NCBI GenBank assembly: GCA_002104945.1
Contig: MCFH01000064.1
Location: 231,663 to 295,662 of the forward strand
Source of the DNA: Piromyces finnis
Taxonomy: Eukaryota; Neocallimastigomycota; Neocallimastigomycetes; Neocallimastigales; Neocallimastigaceae
DNA length: 64,000 bases
Reading direction: 5' to 3'
A program made the position numbers and the translations under genes. The notes below the pieces were generated by a model that did not search any database, was not told the origin of the DNA, and saw only the letters and a program-made list of their open reading frames with translations. This document shows, in pieces, positions 22,481 through 33,947 of this stretch. How positions within the stretch are numbered: the first letter of the stretch is position 1; each line of letters begins with the position of its first letter.

Positions 22481-23342
22481 TTTTTTTATATATTGATATT
22501 GGTCATAGAGAGTTAATGTTACAATTTTTATTTCTTTTTAAAAATTTTTCTTCATTAATATTAAGCTTTTTTTTTAAAAAAAAATAAAAGACGTGTATAT
22601 GAGTAAATAATTACATGGAAAATAAGATTAAGTAAAAAGGTATTATAAATTTTTTTTTTTAAAAAAATAGTAATGAATAAAAATAAAAATAAAATTAAAA
22701 AAATGTAAACTTTAATTATTAAAAAATTTATACATTTGATTTGTACCTTGAAAACTTTGATTTAATTTTTTTTTTTTTTATTTATTTTATTTTATACTTT
22801 ATTAATATAATATTTATTTGTTTAATAAAAATAATGTATATTTTTATTTTTTTTCTTTATTAATATGATGTATTTTTTTTAGAATTAAGTTTTCTTTCTT
22901 TTCTTTTTTTTTTTTTTTTTTTTGTTTAAAAAATCATTTTATTTTTGGAAAATTAAAATAAAAAATATAAACATTTTATTATATAGCTATCATTTTAAAA
23001 AATAGTTATATTTATATAATAATTATTTTAATTGTAGTTGTTGTTTTTATTATTTGGTTAAAGTTTATTTAATTTATAAAAAAAATGAATTGTTAAACAT
23101 TTTTATATTATATAATCAGAATTTATTAAATAAATTATCCTTTTATTTTCTTATTTATAATATATAATAATTTTATTATACTACTATTGCATTTTAAAGT
23201 TAATTATTTTATTGTATAACCTTGTATTTATTACAACATCATCCATTTTGTATATGAATGTACCATTTTTAAATGTATATTAAAAACAAAATAAAATATA
23301 GTTAATAAATATCTAAAAGTATTTTTTTTTTATATCAAATTA
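22481..23342. other. Intergenic A/T desert, cluster genes 4-5
   Basis: A/T-rich with T-tracts at about 22760-22780 and 22895-22923. No gene is seen. Confidence 0.6.
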
Positions 23343-24062
23343 TTATTTTGGTTGTGGCATATTTGTTATAGTATCTGAATCTAATATTTTGTTGGTTTCT
23401 AAATTTGTTAAATTAGGTACATGAGTTGATTGATTTATTTTCATAAAATTTTCATCAAATTTGTTTTCTTTATCTTTTGGTTGTGGCATACTTGTTATAT
23501 TTTCAGGGTTAACTGAGTCATTCATTTCTAATTTTGTAAGATTAGGAATGTTAGTAGGTACATTATCATAGGATTGAAAATTATTATTTTGTATAAAAGA
23601 ATTTTGTGGATATTGAAGATTTGTATTTTGTTGGTAACTATTGTCATTATTTATTACAATATCGTTTAGCTTATTAGTTTCCTCTGTATCTTCGATATCA
23701 ATAGTATTTGATTTTTTCTTTTTTTGCTTTATATACCATATCAATACAAAAATAATTATGATGACTACAATTATAGCTACAGCTATTAGTATTCCGGTAA
23801 TACCTCCTCCTGATTTATTTTTATTTTTATTATTAGTTTTATATATTTTACTACTATTGAGTTTTGAAGTTTTTTTTCCGCTTGATTTTGAAGATTTCGA
23901 GGAAGAAGAAGATTTTGAGGAAGAAGAAGATTTTGAAGATCCTTTTGGAATTCTTTTAAATAATTTATTTTTTTTAGTATCATTATCACCATCATTATAA
24001 AGGTATACTTTATTATTATAATAGTCTATAAATTCCATGCTGTATGTATAAATCAATGCCAA
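23343..24062 (-). CDS. Single-span protein with Ser-rich ectodomain (cluster member 5)
   Basis: Function unknown. The 239 residues comprise a short N-terminus with a dibasic site (L-F-K-R at about 34-37), a Ser/Lys repeat region (about 41-65, S-S-S-S-K units), a Gly-rich S-G-G-G-I, one span (about 88-111), basic K-Q-K-K-K-K and the acidic I-D-I-E-D-T-E-E motif. The tail contains an internal duplication: two units of about 27 residues that begin P-N-L-T-x-L-E and end I-T-x-M-P-Q-P-K, the second at the C-terminus. The Ser-rich extracellular region plus one span recalls the layout of fungal cell-wall stress sensors such as Mid2, but I see no sequence signature. The divergent neighbour at 26340 shares the Ser region, Gly-rich collar and M-P-x-P end. 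Confidence 0.78.
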   Translation of the reverse strand: MALIYTYSMEFIDYYNNKVYLYNDGDNDTKKNKLFKRIPKGSSKSSSSSKSSSSSKSSKSSGKKTSKLNSSKIYKTNNKNKNKSGGGITGILIAVAIIVVIIIIFVLIWYIKQKKKKSNTIDIEDTEETNKLNDIVINNDNSYQQNTNLQYPQNSFIQNNNFQSYDNVPTNIPNLTKLEMNDSVNPENITSMPQPKDKENKFDENFMKINQSTHVPNLTNLETNKILDSDTITNMPQPK

Positions 24063-24773
24063 TGAAAGTTTTGATTTTAATAATAATAATGATGTTGAAT
24101 TTTTTCTTCTAATATTTTCTAATATATATATTTTATACTTTTTTTTTTCTGAATATTTAATAATTTTTCAATTTATGACTATCTTTTATTATAAGTAAAT
24201 TCTTTTTTTTTTTTTTTTTTAAATAAAAATTCTCCCTTTAGTATAGTTAGCTATAAATGATTCTCTGTACAATGAATATTTTTTCTATTATTGCGTTACA
24301 TCATCAGTTATAAAATAGACCTATTTTTTATATATAATAAAAACTATTAAAATAAAAAAAAAGTGTAATAAAAAAGGTATTAAATATTTTAAAAGGAAAA
24401 AAAAAAAGATGCCATAGATACAATTCTTTAATAATTGATAAAATAAACTTTTTATAATTGAATATATATTAAAATCTTGATTTATACGATGAAATTTCTG
24501 TTATATATGTATGTGGTTAGGCTATATTTTTATTTTTAAGAATAAAAAATTGATTTACCATATAAATAATTAACTTTTGTTTAAAATAATATTTCAAAGT
24601 AGTAAATTATTTTTTTTATTAATTATTATATATATATATATATCTACATTAAACAATACTTTACCTAAAAATTCATATCCTTATTTTTATAGAATAAAAC
24701 CTTTGAGAATTCATACTACTTTATTAAAATTCAAATACCATTTCCATTATTTTATTATTATTATTATTATTAT

Positions 24774-24858
<85 letters not shown>

Positions 24859-26339
24859 TATATTTATGAATTTCCAACATTCTTTTATAATTATCACATG
24901 TAACATACACGTGCAACAAAACATGTTTAGGCAGTTTATTTCGTGTAACTTTTCTTTTAAAATGGCTTGTAGTACGTTAAAATGATTGGTAATCAATAAT
25001 TTTCTAATAATTTTCTTTTTAATTATGAAAAAGTTTAAGTAGTAAAACCCAGTCAAAAAGATTTTTAAACTAGCAACAACAAATTTTATAGCAGTAAGAA
25101 AAAAAAAAGTTTTATATAATAGTAATAGTAATAATGATCATTATTTTATTTGTTGTTTAAAGTTTTTTACTTGCAAAAAAAAAAAAAAACTTTATTAATA
25201 TCATTTTAATATTTTAATAAAACAAACTAATTAATTTAAGATTTTTTTATAATAATTTTGATTTGTATTTTTTAGTATTGTATTGAAATGATTTTTTTTA
25301 ATAATATTAATAAAAGATTAATTTAAAATTTAATTAGTAATTATTATTTAATAAAAGTTTTTTTTTTTTTTTTTCAACTATTAAATATAAAATAAAATAA
25401 ATAAAAAAAGAGCATACTTTTTTGGTGTATTTTTTTTTCCTAGGTTCTATTGAATTTTAATTTTAAAAAAATTATGCATAGTGCAAAAGAAAAAAAAATA
25501 TATATTTATTTGATCAATGATTTAAAAGTTTAAAAACTTTAAAATTTTGCTACTTACTTTTATTGTTGGAAAAATTAAAAATTGCCAAGAATTCATGAAG
25601 GAAAAAAAAAATTTTTAGGTAAAAAAAGAGGAGAAGGATAATGAAATCATTCTAAAGATGATTCTTTTACAAGTTTATAATTGTGAAACTATTTTAATAA
25701 TTTATAATTATTATTTTAATATTAATAATAATTAAAAAATAAAACAATGATTTCATATGTTTTTTTTTTGATGCCACACCATTCTAAAAAAAGAAATTCC
25801 TAAAATACCATAAAACACCATAAAATAGCATCGTCAATTTATAAAAGTTCAGCTTTTTTTTTTAATTGAACCTGGTTAAAATTTCATTGTTTTTTTTTTT
25901 AATTTAAATAATATATTAATAATAAATTGATTCTATAAAATAAAATTTAATTAAAAATTAAAATAACAATATATTAATTTTAATTTAAAATAAATTTTTT
26001 ATTATTTTTTTTTAAAAATAGTAAAAAAAGTTTATTTTATAGTAAATTCAATTGACAAATAAAATTCTCAATTTTATATAAAAAGGTTGAGAAAGAAACC
26101 ATTTTCTTTTTTTTTTTTTTTTTTGTAAAAACTAAAACAATTAAAATAAAAATAAAATTAAATAATAAAAAATAAATAATAAATAATACATACTACTGAA
26201 GTATTATACATACTAAATATATATATTAACCTTTTTAAAAAAAGAAAAAAAAGAAAACTTTTTTTGTTAATAAAAAAAAAAAGTAGAAAAATATATAGTC
26301 TTTTAAAAAGTATAATAGTTAATCCAACTCAACACAAAA
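24063..26339. promoter_or_regulatory. Divergent 2.3-kb spacer at the strand switch
   Basis: This spacer separates the minus-strand half of the membrane-protein cluster from the plus-strand half, so it should hold the promoters of both flanking genes. It contains a long TTA-then-TAA microsatellite (about 24751-24857) able to fold back on itself, and a TATATAAAAAGG word near 26075-26087 that could be a TATA box about 250 nt upstream of the next ATG. A less A/T-extreme patch at about 24895-25070 has no coherent ORF. The role is inferred from gene orientation only. Confidence 0.45.
24751..24857. repeat. TTA/TAA trinucleotide microsatellite, self-complementary
   Basis: A run of TTA units switches to TAA (ATA) units, so the two halves are reverse complements and can form a hairpin or cruciform. 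The poly-Ile and poly-Tyr frames across it are artefacts. Confidence 0.9.
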
Positions 26340-27260
26340 ATGGAAGGTATTATGGATAATGTTATTGATTCATCAAACTTTTTTACTAATGATGTAGTAG
26401 AGTTATACGCTAGAGCATCAAGTAAGTCAAGTACAAGTTCAAAAGCAAGTTCTTCTTCATCCAAATCAAGTTCTAGTTCTAGTTCTAGTTCTAGTTCTAG
26501 TTCTAGTTCTAGTTCTAGTTCTAGTTCTAGTTCTAGTTCCAGTACAAAGAATAAATCAACTTCTTCTTCTTCCAGTTCTTTAATTTCTAGCTCAAAGTTA
26601 AAGTCAGCTTCTAAAGTGTCTAAAAAGACAAAGAAAGGTGGAAAAGGTGGTGGTAGTATATTGGGATTAGTTATTGTAGTTGTTATTATTATAATTATTG
26701 TAATTGCTATAATATACTTTAGAAAACATAAGAAGAGTAAGAAAATTAATAAGATTGAAAAACCAGCAAAAACTGAAGAGGAAGAACCAACTGAAGTTGT
26801 AGTTGTTAATAATGAAAGCCCATATCCAGAATCATCTAATGAAGAAGGTAAAACTAATGCTGAAATTTCTCAACAAACTCCATATCCACAAGATAGTAAT
26901 AATAATGGTGATATTACTCAACAAACTCCACCAGGTCAATATCCTCCACAAGGCCAATACCCACCACCAGGTCAATATCCACCACAAGGTCAATATCCAC
27001 CACAAGGTCAATATCCACCACAAGGTCAATATCCACCACAAGGTCAATATCCACCACCAGGTCAATATCCATATGGTATGCCACCAATGACTATGCCACC
27101 AATGACTGAAGGATTCCAACCACAAGGATTTGTTACTCCTTCTCCATTACCAGATGGTACACAACCAAATGCTTTACCATCTAACACAGCTAGTACTGAA
27201 CCAGAAAATATTAATGCTATGCCAATGCCAATGCCTATGCCTATGCCAATGGCAAAGTAA
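26340..27260 (+). CDS. Ser-rich single-span protein with PPQGQY repeats (cluster member 6)
   Basis: Function unknown. The 306 residues comprise a short N-terminus, a near-pure poly-Ser/Lys ectodomain (about 27-90) coded largely by an AGTTCT-type repeat, a basic and Gly-rich collar (K-K-G-G-K-G-G-G), one span (about 106-126), basic F-R-K-H-K-K-S-K-K, an acidic patch, then a tail with P-P-Q-G-Q-Y / P-P-P-G-Q-Y hexapeptide repeats (about 195-245, 18-bp DNA period) and a C-terminus with repeated M-P. It is the plus-strand mirror of the gene at 23343. Both have Ser region, Gly collar, span, P-E-N-I and M-P-x-P end, which suggests an inverted duplication. The tail repeat resembles the P-Q-G-Y repeats of annexins and opsins, a convergent low-complexity type. 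Confidence 0.78.
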   Translation: MEGIMDNVIDSSNFFTNDVVELYARASSKSSTSSKASSSSSKSSSSSSSSSSSSSSSSSSSSSSSSSSTKNKSTSSSSSSLISSSKLKSASKVSKKTKKGGKGGGSILGLVIVVVIIIIIVIAIIYFRKHKKSKKINKIEKPAKTEEEEPTEVVVVNNESPYPESSNEEGKTNAEISQQTPYPQDSNNNGDITQQTPPGQYPPQGQYPPPGQYPPQGQYPPQGQYPPQGQYPPQGQYPPPGQYPYGMPPMTMPPMTEGFQPQGFVTPSPLPDGTQPNALPSNTASTEPENINAMPMPMPMPMPMAK

Positions 27261-29851
27261 ATTTAAAATTTCTATGATGATAGAACTTTAAAATTTACTT
27301 ATTTATATAGTCTTTTTTTCGTTATTCCTTATCATAATTTTTTTTATCAAAAAGCGTATATACAATTCATTATTTAACGAAAAACATTTCATTTTAAAAG
27401 CGTGATTAACTATTATATCATTCAATAATTAAATCTAAGAAAGAAACTATAAAAAAAAAGTTTTCTTTTTAAATTTTAATATATATATAAATTTAAAATG
27501 CAGATTTGATAATTTATACATTAATGATATACAAAAACAAAAAAGATATTTAATAATATACATTAATAATGTATAATGATGATATATATATTACGAAATA
27601 AATTAAGTCTAATAATATTTCAGGTTTTTTTTTTTTTTATAAAAAAAGAACCTCTTATTAATATATATAAAATAATTATCAATATTTAATTTTTATTTAT
27701 AAAAACAATTATAAAAACAAACAAAAACATTAATATTACTTTTGATAAAGTAATTTTGTTTTTTTTTTTAATATAAGAAATATTAATATGTACAATTTTG
27801 TTTAAAAAGAATAAGCAAGAAAACAATTCCTTGCATTTATTCAAATATTAATATATGTACAATAGTTTAAAATTAAATTATAAATATTATTAATAATAAT
27901 ATATGAAAAAAAAAGTTGAAATAAAAGAAAAAAGAAAATAAATAATGAATTGTTATTTTTTTTCTTTTAAATTTTCTTTTAAACTTTTTTTTTTTTTTTT
28001 TTTGAAATCATATATTTAAAAAAGACAAAATATTCAGGAAACAAAAACATAACAAATTAATCATTATTATTATATACATATCAATATATTAATATCATAT
28101 TATAGCAATAACACTTAATATTCATAATAAAGTAAACTTTTTCCTAATTGTTAATGATTTAATTACATTAGAGAATTTTCATTGATATTCATTTTAGTGT
28201 ATCATTGGTTTTAATTTATATTTTTAATCAATAAATAAAACAAAGTATAATAATGCGCTAAATAATAATAGTAATTTTAAAATTGCTAGTCATATAAATA
28301 TGACTTTTTTTTATTTTGTAAATTAAATAATTAAATAATTTAATATTCATCATCGTAAAAAAAAAAAAAAACTTTTTAAACATTCAAATAACTATGGCTT
28401 TGAAATTTTACTTTTTTTTTTTTTGAGTGTTTCATTTTTAAACTTTTATAGTAATAAAAAAGCTTTTTTTTTTTTATATTTTATCTATAAATGTTATTTT
28501 TTTTACTATTTTTGTATTAATTATAAAAATTTTAATATTCAAGGTATATTAAAAAAAAATTAAACTTTTTTTTTTTTTTATTTTAATGCATTATGAGCAG
28601 ATGCTAAGTTTCAAGTATAAATTAAAAAAATTATTTAGCTTTGATGTAATATGATAACATGTTTATTGGTGGTGCCTCCCTTACCGTTATGATGTTGCCT
28701 ATAGCTTACATCTTTACGTATTACTATTATGCTCTTTAAAAAAAAAAAACAATTTATCAAGGGTGATCTATTATTAAAAGTTATATTTTTACCTTTAAAA
28801 TTGGATTTATAAAATATTTATTCTGTGTAAATTAATTTATTTTTTAATTAAAATATTTTTAGTTATTTATTAATTTATTTATTTCATTCATTTACTTTTA
28901 TATAATAAAATAAGAAATTTATTTATTTAATTTATTTATTTTTTAATAGGATAGGAAAAAAAAAACAATTAAAATGTGAAATTAAATGATGAAAAATGTG
29001 AAATTTTAATATAAAAGAAAATACCATAAAATTAAAAATGTTTCAGGTTAAAGTTATTAATTTTACTGCAACCTCATTCGTTCAGTCGTTACAACCTTAA
29101 CCAAAAAAATCAAGTTAAAAAATGTTCATTTTTTTATTATAAAATTTATAAAATTTAAAAAAAAGAATAATAATTAAAATTTTAAAAAAAGTTATAATTT
29201 TAATGTATCAATGGAAGGGGTGAACCAGTAAAATTTAGTAAAAAATCATTTTATTAATATTATTATATTTTATTAAAAAAAAAAAATTATTAATTAATGA
29301 AGCCGTTTTTTTAAATTACATCAAAATTTCTTGTATCCATTATTTTATATATAAAGTATCTTCTTTTTTTTTTTTTTTTTTTTTTCACAATAATATTTAG
29401 GAAAGGGAAGAAAGAATTTAATTTTAATATTTATTAATATGCAAAAGAAAAATAATTGAAGAAAAAAAAAAGTAAATGAATATTTAAATATTTAGTTGTT
29501 GACTTTTATACTATTTCATTATTATGAAATATCGTATAAAATAATATAAAAATAATTATATATACGTTTAGTAAGAAAAAAGTTAACAATATATTTATTA
29601 TTACAAACAAACAACAAAAAAAAAAAAAAACATAAATAAAAAAAATTGTCTTTTTTTTTTAAAAAAATATTATTGTATTTTGAATATATTAATTATTTAT
29701 ATCTTATAAAAAAGTTACAATTGAAATTTTAACATTTTTTAAAAAAAAAAAATAATACTTAACAATATAAATAATACCAAGAACTAATAACCAAAGTATA
29801 ATAATATTATTTAAAAATAATAAAATAAATAAATAAATAAATAAATAAAAA
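27261..29851. other. A/T desert with two short coding-like islands
   Basis: About 2.6 kb of A/T sequence. Two islands stand out by composition: 28659-28739, annotated separately as a small ORF, and about 29040-29098, where an ATG-initiated frame of 18 codons ends at TAA. Neither belongs to a recognisable gene. The last 250 bases are the presumed leader of the next gene. Confidence 0.5.
28659..28739 (+). CDS. Candidate 26-residue hydrophobic micropeptide or lone exon
   Basis: An ATG-to-TAA frame of 27 codons with clearly higher G+C and codon-like composition than the surrounding A/T desert. The peptide is hydrophobic and could form one membrane span (M-F-I-G-G-A-S-L-T-V-M-M-L-P, then aromatic Y-I-F-T-Y-Y-Y). 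It could be a membrane microprotein, a terminal exon of a gene whose other exons I cannot place, or a relic. Another short frame from the ATG at about 28586 ends just upstream. No family is recognised, and the call rests on composition alone. Confidence 0.3.
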   Translation: MFIGGASLTVMMLPIAYIFTYYYYAL

Positions 29852-31579
29852 ATGGCATCAGAAATAAAAGATACTGTAAATAGTAATAGTTTAGAAGACA
29901 ATGATGTTAATACCAATGATTCCACTGAGAACAAACTTGACGTAGTGGAAGATAATAAAACTGAAAATATAAAAAATAAAAATGATGATTCTAATAATAA
30001 CGAGAATACAACAACAGAAACAAATAATGAAAAACCAAAAGAAGATGAAAAAGAGGATACCAATGATAACAAAGAAAATAGTACAAATGATTCAGCTACA
30101 AAACTTGAGTATCAAAAACAAGATGATAACAACTCATCAACTACAGTGTTATCAAATGATGATAATACTAATTCTGTAGCTAAATCTATGGAACCGGTTG
30201 TTGTGGAAAGTAGTAATGTAGATATCAATGATTCAAGTAATACTATGAATAGAAAAATACCAATACCAATATCATCTATTGACAATAACAATAGTCCTAA
30301 TCAAGGTTCAGGGCCATCATTTGCCTTAATATTCTCAATATTAGCATTGATCGTTGTCGGTGGTGCTTTCTATGTATATAGAAAAAAAGTATTGAAAAAA
30401 AGAAAGGATGAAGAAAATGATAAATCGCTAACTATGCAACAAGATACTAACGATAATGCAAATAAATCATTTGTTCTCTCCATTCATGATGACGACAAAT
30501 TAGATAATAAACCAGATCCAGATGTTAGTTATACCGATTTAATTAAAAAAGATATTAAGCATAGAACCATTGAAATTTATCAAACAGATATTATAGCATC
30601 CCCTAAACTTGCTTGTCTTGCCAGTCCAGATCTTAGTCGAAGCCCATCAAGAGTCAGTCGACTTGAAACGAGTTTAAGTGGAAATAGTCCATCGAGAATA
30701 AGTAGATCTGATTTAGATTTAAATAGAAGTCCATCAAGAGTAAGTGGCTATGATTATGACGTCGCAAGCAGTAAAAGACATTCAAGAGTAAGTGGTTATG
30801 ATTATGACGTCGCAAGCAGTAAAAGGCATTCAAGAGTAAGTGGTTATGATTATGACGTCGCAAGTAGTAAAAGGCATTCAAGAGTAAGTGGTTATGATTA
30901 TGACGTCGCAAGTAGTAAAAGACAAGATACTGAATGGAAAGGAGGAGATTCTCCAAGAAGAAGTAGAAAAGGATCAGATGTGGCTAGAAATTGGGTAAGA
31001 GTTAGTCGACAAAGTGCTGAATTATCTAAACACTTATCACGAATGAGCAGTCAAGGAGAAGGATGCGAGTTACGTCGAGGTTCCTCATTATTAAGAAGTC
31101 GCTGCCGAAATCGTAGTCCAAGCCATAGTTCAAATTATAGTCCAAGCCGTAGTCCAAATCCAGAAATAAGTAGTAGAATAGCAAAGAAATTTAATCCTGA
31201 AATCGTACATAATCCACCTAAAATTAAACGTGATCGTAGTCCAACGGTGACAGAATTTAGTATACCAAAAATTGATGCTGATTGTTACAGTCCATCTTTA
31301 GATTACATTAATACTTATTATAATGATCAAGAAAACGATCAAGAAAATGATCCAACGGTAAAAAATGCCACTGATCATAGTACAAGTATGAATTCTCGAG
31401 ATTTAGATGGTAATACCCTTTATTCTAATTATACTGATAAAACCGATATTTTATCCCTAAGTATGATCAATAATAATAAAGAATCCCCTGAACCAGCAAC
31501 ATTATCTCGTATTCAAAATAATATCAATGATATAAAATTATCTCCTAGATTTAATTCTTTAAATCGATCATCTAATTAA
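29852..31579 (+). CDS. Large single-span protein with 16-residue RVSGYDYD repeats (cluster member 7)
   Basis: Function unknown. The 575 residues comprise an acidic Asn/Asp/Glu-rich N-terminal region (about 150 residues, no signal peptide), one span (about 155-176, F-A-L-I-F-S-I-L-A-L-I-V), basic Y-R-K-K-V-L-K-K-R-K, then S-Y-T-D-L-I-K-K-D-I-K and I-E-I-Y-Q, a motif shared with the gene at 41339. Next come Ser/Arg-rich S-P-S-R-V-S-R elements and four tandem 16-residue units S-R-V-S-G-Y-D-Y-D-V-A-S-S-K-R (DNA about 30737-30925, 48-bp period, nearly identical). They are followed by more S-P-S/S-P-S-R elements reminiscent of SR-rich phosphorylation regions. R-x-x-S and S-P contexts suggest a heavily phosphorylated cytosolic tail; that is inference. 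Confidence 0.78.
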   Translation: MASEIKDTVNSNSLEDNDVNTNDSTENKLDVVEDNKTENIKNKNDDSNNNENTTTETNNEKPKEDEKEDTNDNKENSTNDSATKLEYQKQDDNNSSTTVLSNDDNTNSVAKSMEPVVVESSNVDINDSSNTMNRKIPIPISSIDNNNSPNQGSGPSFALIFSILALIVVGGAFYVYRKKVLKKRKDEENDKSLTMQQDTNDNANKSFVLSIHDDDKLDNKPDPDVSYTDLIKKDIKHRTIEIYQTDIIASPKLACLASPDLSRSPSRVSRLETSLSGNSPSRISRSDLDLNRSPSRVSGYDYDVASSKRHSRVSGYDYDVASSKRHSRVSGYDYDVASSKRHSRVSGYDYDVASSKRQDTEWKGGDSPRRSRKGSDVARNWVRVSRQSAELSKHLSRMSSQGEGCELRRGSSLLRSRCRNRSPSHSSNYSPSRSPNPEISSRIAKKFNPEIVHNPPKIKRDRSPTVTEFSIPKIDADCYSPSLDYINTYYNDQENDQENDPTVKNATDHSTSMNSRDLDGNTLYSNYTDKTDILSLSMINNNKESPEPATLSRIQNNINDIKLSPRFNSLNRSSN

Positions 31580-32292
31580 AAAAAAAAGATATCTCTATTT
31601 ATTTAAAATAATAACAACATAATAACAACTATCATTTCAAATTTATCAAATTATAACTACTATCAAATTTACCAAAGAAGAAAAAAAAAACTACATAATT
31701 ATACATATTCATTTAATCATAATTATAGTATATCTTAAAAAATTATATTTGATATATAATAAATGAAATAATAATGAAAAAAAAAAAAAAAAAAAACTTT
31801 CAGAAGAAATAATTATTTATAATTTATTTTATTCATAATATTAAAATATTAAAAAAAAAAATAGGTATAAAATATTTTAAAAGTTTAATTTTTTTTTTTT
31901 TTGTAATATAAAATTATATTAATTGTATAATATTATATTCGTTAGTTTTTATGAAATTATCATTTATATTAGAAAACAGTTTATATACAGAATAGCATTT
32001 TATATAGTATATATTTATAATAATAATATTAATAAAAAAAATTAATATTTATATATAATATTTTTTAATTCAAGGATTGAAATTAGTTATAACTCTATTC
32101 CTATATATATATATATATTCATACATATACAATAATATATAAATATTGAATAATTAATATGATTTATTTTTTTTTGTATATCATTTAATATTAATGATAT
32201 CAATATCCTTTTTTGTAAACATTTGTAAACATAGTCAATGAAAAAAAAAAAAGAAAGAAAAATAAAATATCTTTTTTTGTTCAATGGAATCA

Positions 32293-32325
<33 letters not shown>

Positions 32326-32476
32326 TAATTTAAATATAAAATATTATTATTATCTTTTATTAGAAGTATCAACTTTTTATAAAAGTTAATTCAATACTAT
32401 ATATATACTTTTTTTGTTGATTTAAATATTACTTTTTGTATTTATTATAAAAAATGGTTATTAATTTGTTTTAAAT

Positions 32477-32625
<149 letters not shown>

Positions 32626-33575
32626 GTTATTATTATATATAACAAAAGGCTTTACATTTATAATATTTCAATTATTAAGAGATAATATTTAATAATATTA
32701 AACTAATTATTAAGATTTACCCATATCAAAACAAAATTATGTTTTTATATTAATATCAAGATGGTTTTTATTATGATTAACTTAAAATAATAATATAATA
32801 ATATTATAATAATATTATCAGACAATTTATGCATAATAATAAATTATATAAAACATAAAAAAAAAAAAAAAAAAACTTTATATTAAAATTCATATATTTT
32901 TTATTAAGTAATTTAATAAAATTAAAGGTTATAAATAATTTTAATGAAAGTATTAGAATTAAGAACTAAAAATAAACCAAATTTTATTTATAGTTTTTTT
33001 TTTTCTTCTAAGTTGTTTGGATGTTTTTTAATTATTTTATCAAAGAAAATTTTTTATTTCAAAACTAAATATAAATTGATTTTAATTTAGATATATTTTG
33101 TATTTTTAATCGTTTCAAAATTCATGATTATTGGGAAAAGGAAATAAAGTAAAGTAGATAATAAAATATAAAAGATACTACGTTTTTATTAATTATTTTA
33201 CCAATAAAAATATCTTTTATTTTTAGTTTTAAAGTTTTTTTTTTTTTAAAAATGAAAATTAAAAATTTTCCATTCATTTTCATTTTTAATTTAAAAAAAA
33301 ATAAACTTTTTTTTCTTGTACAACATTTATTTTTTGTGGATTTTTTTCTTTTTATAATTTTTATGTTTATTTGACCTTTTCTAATACAACTTTTATATGA
33401 AAAAGTGATGAAAAAGTCTATATTAATAAATTAAAATGTTTGAAATCATATGGAGGAATTTAATGAAACGATAATATTTTCACTTTTTTAATTTTATAAA
33501 GAAAGCTTTTAATAGGATGAATTTAATTGAAAACATATATACTTTTATTATTTTAAAAACTTTTTATATAAGATA

Positions 33576-33653
33576 TTACTTTTTAATTTTATAAATGAAA
33601 ACACTATTAAAAAATTAATATTATATGTTTTCATTTATAAAATTAAAAAGTAA
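33576..33653. repeat. 27-bp perfect inverted repeat with 24-nt loop
   Basis: Left arm 33576-33602 and right arm 33627-33653 are exact reverse complements, each containing ACTTTTTAATTTTATAAATG or its complement, separated by 24 nt. In an A/T-rich background short palindromes are common, but a perfect 27-bp one including several C/G positions is unlikely by chance. It may be a foldback transposon relic. It lies about 300 nt upstream of the next gene. Confidence 0.7.
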
Positions 33654-33689
33654 AAAGTTTTTTATTAGTATAAATCATATATATTTTAC

Positions 33690-33785
33690 TTTTAATATGA
33701 TTAATTAATGAAAATATACTACTATTAATATTATAATTATATATTTTACTTTTAATATGATTAATGAAAATATTATAATTATAGG
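33690..33785. repeat. Two-copy A/T direct repeat
   Basis: The words ATATTTTACTTTTAATATGA and TTAATGAAAATAT recur in the same order in both copies, 60 bp apart. It lies just after the inverted repeat and may be part of the same relic. Confidence 0.5.
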
Positions 33786-33947
33786 TATAGTATATTAATT
33801 AATTATAGGTAATTTATTATTTAATTTTATTTTTATTTTTTGAAAGATATATAAAGAAGAATATTTTCTTCATATTTCAAATTTTTTTACTTTGTAATCT
33901 AATAGTTGTAATAATTTCAATAAAATAAAACTTTTTATTTATTAAAC

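Noticed and set aside
24577-25056. Poly-Ile and poly-Tyr ORFs
   Set aside because: Translation of the TTA/TAA microsatellite in two frames.
28659-28739. GC-richer island considered as a tRNA gene
   Set aside because: No acceptor-stem pairing, no T-loop consensus and no anticodon arm could be drawn on either strand.
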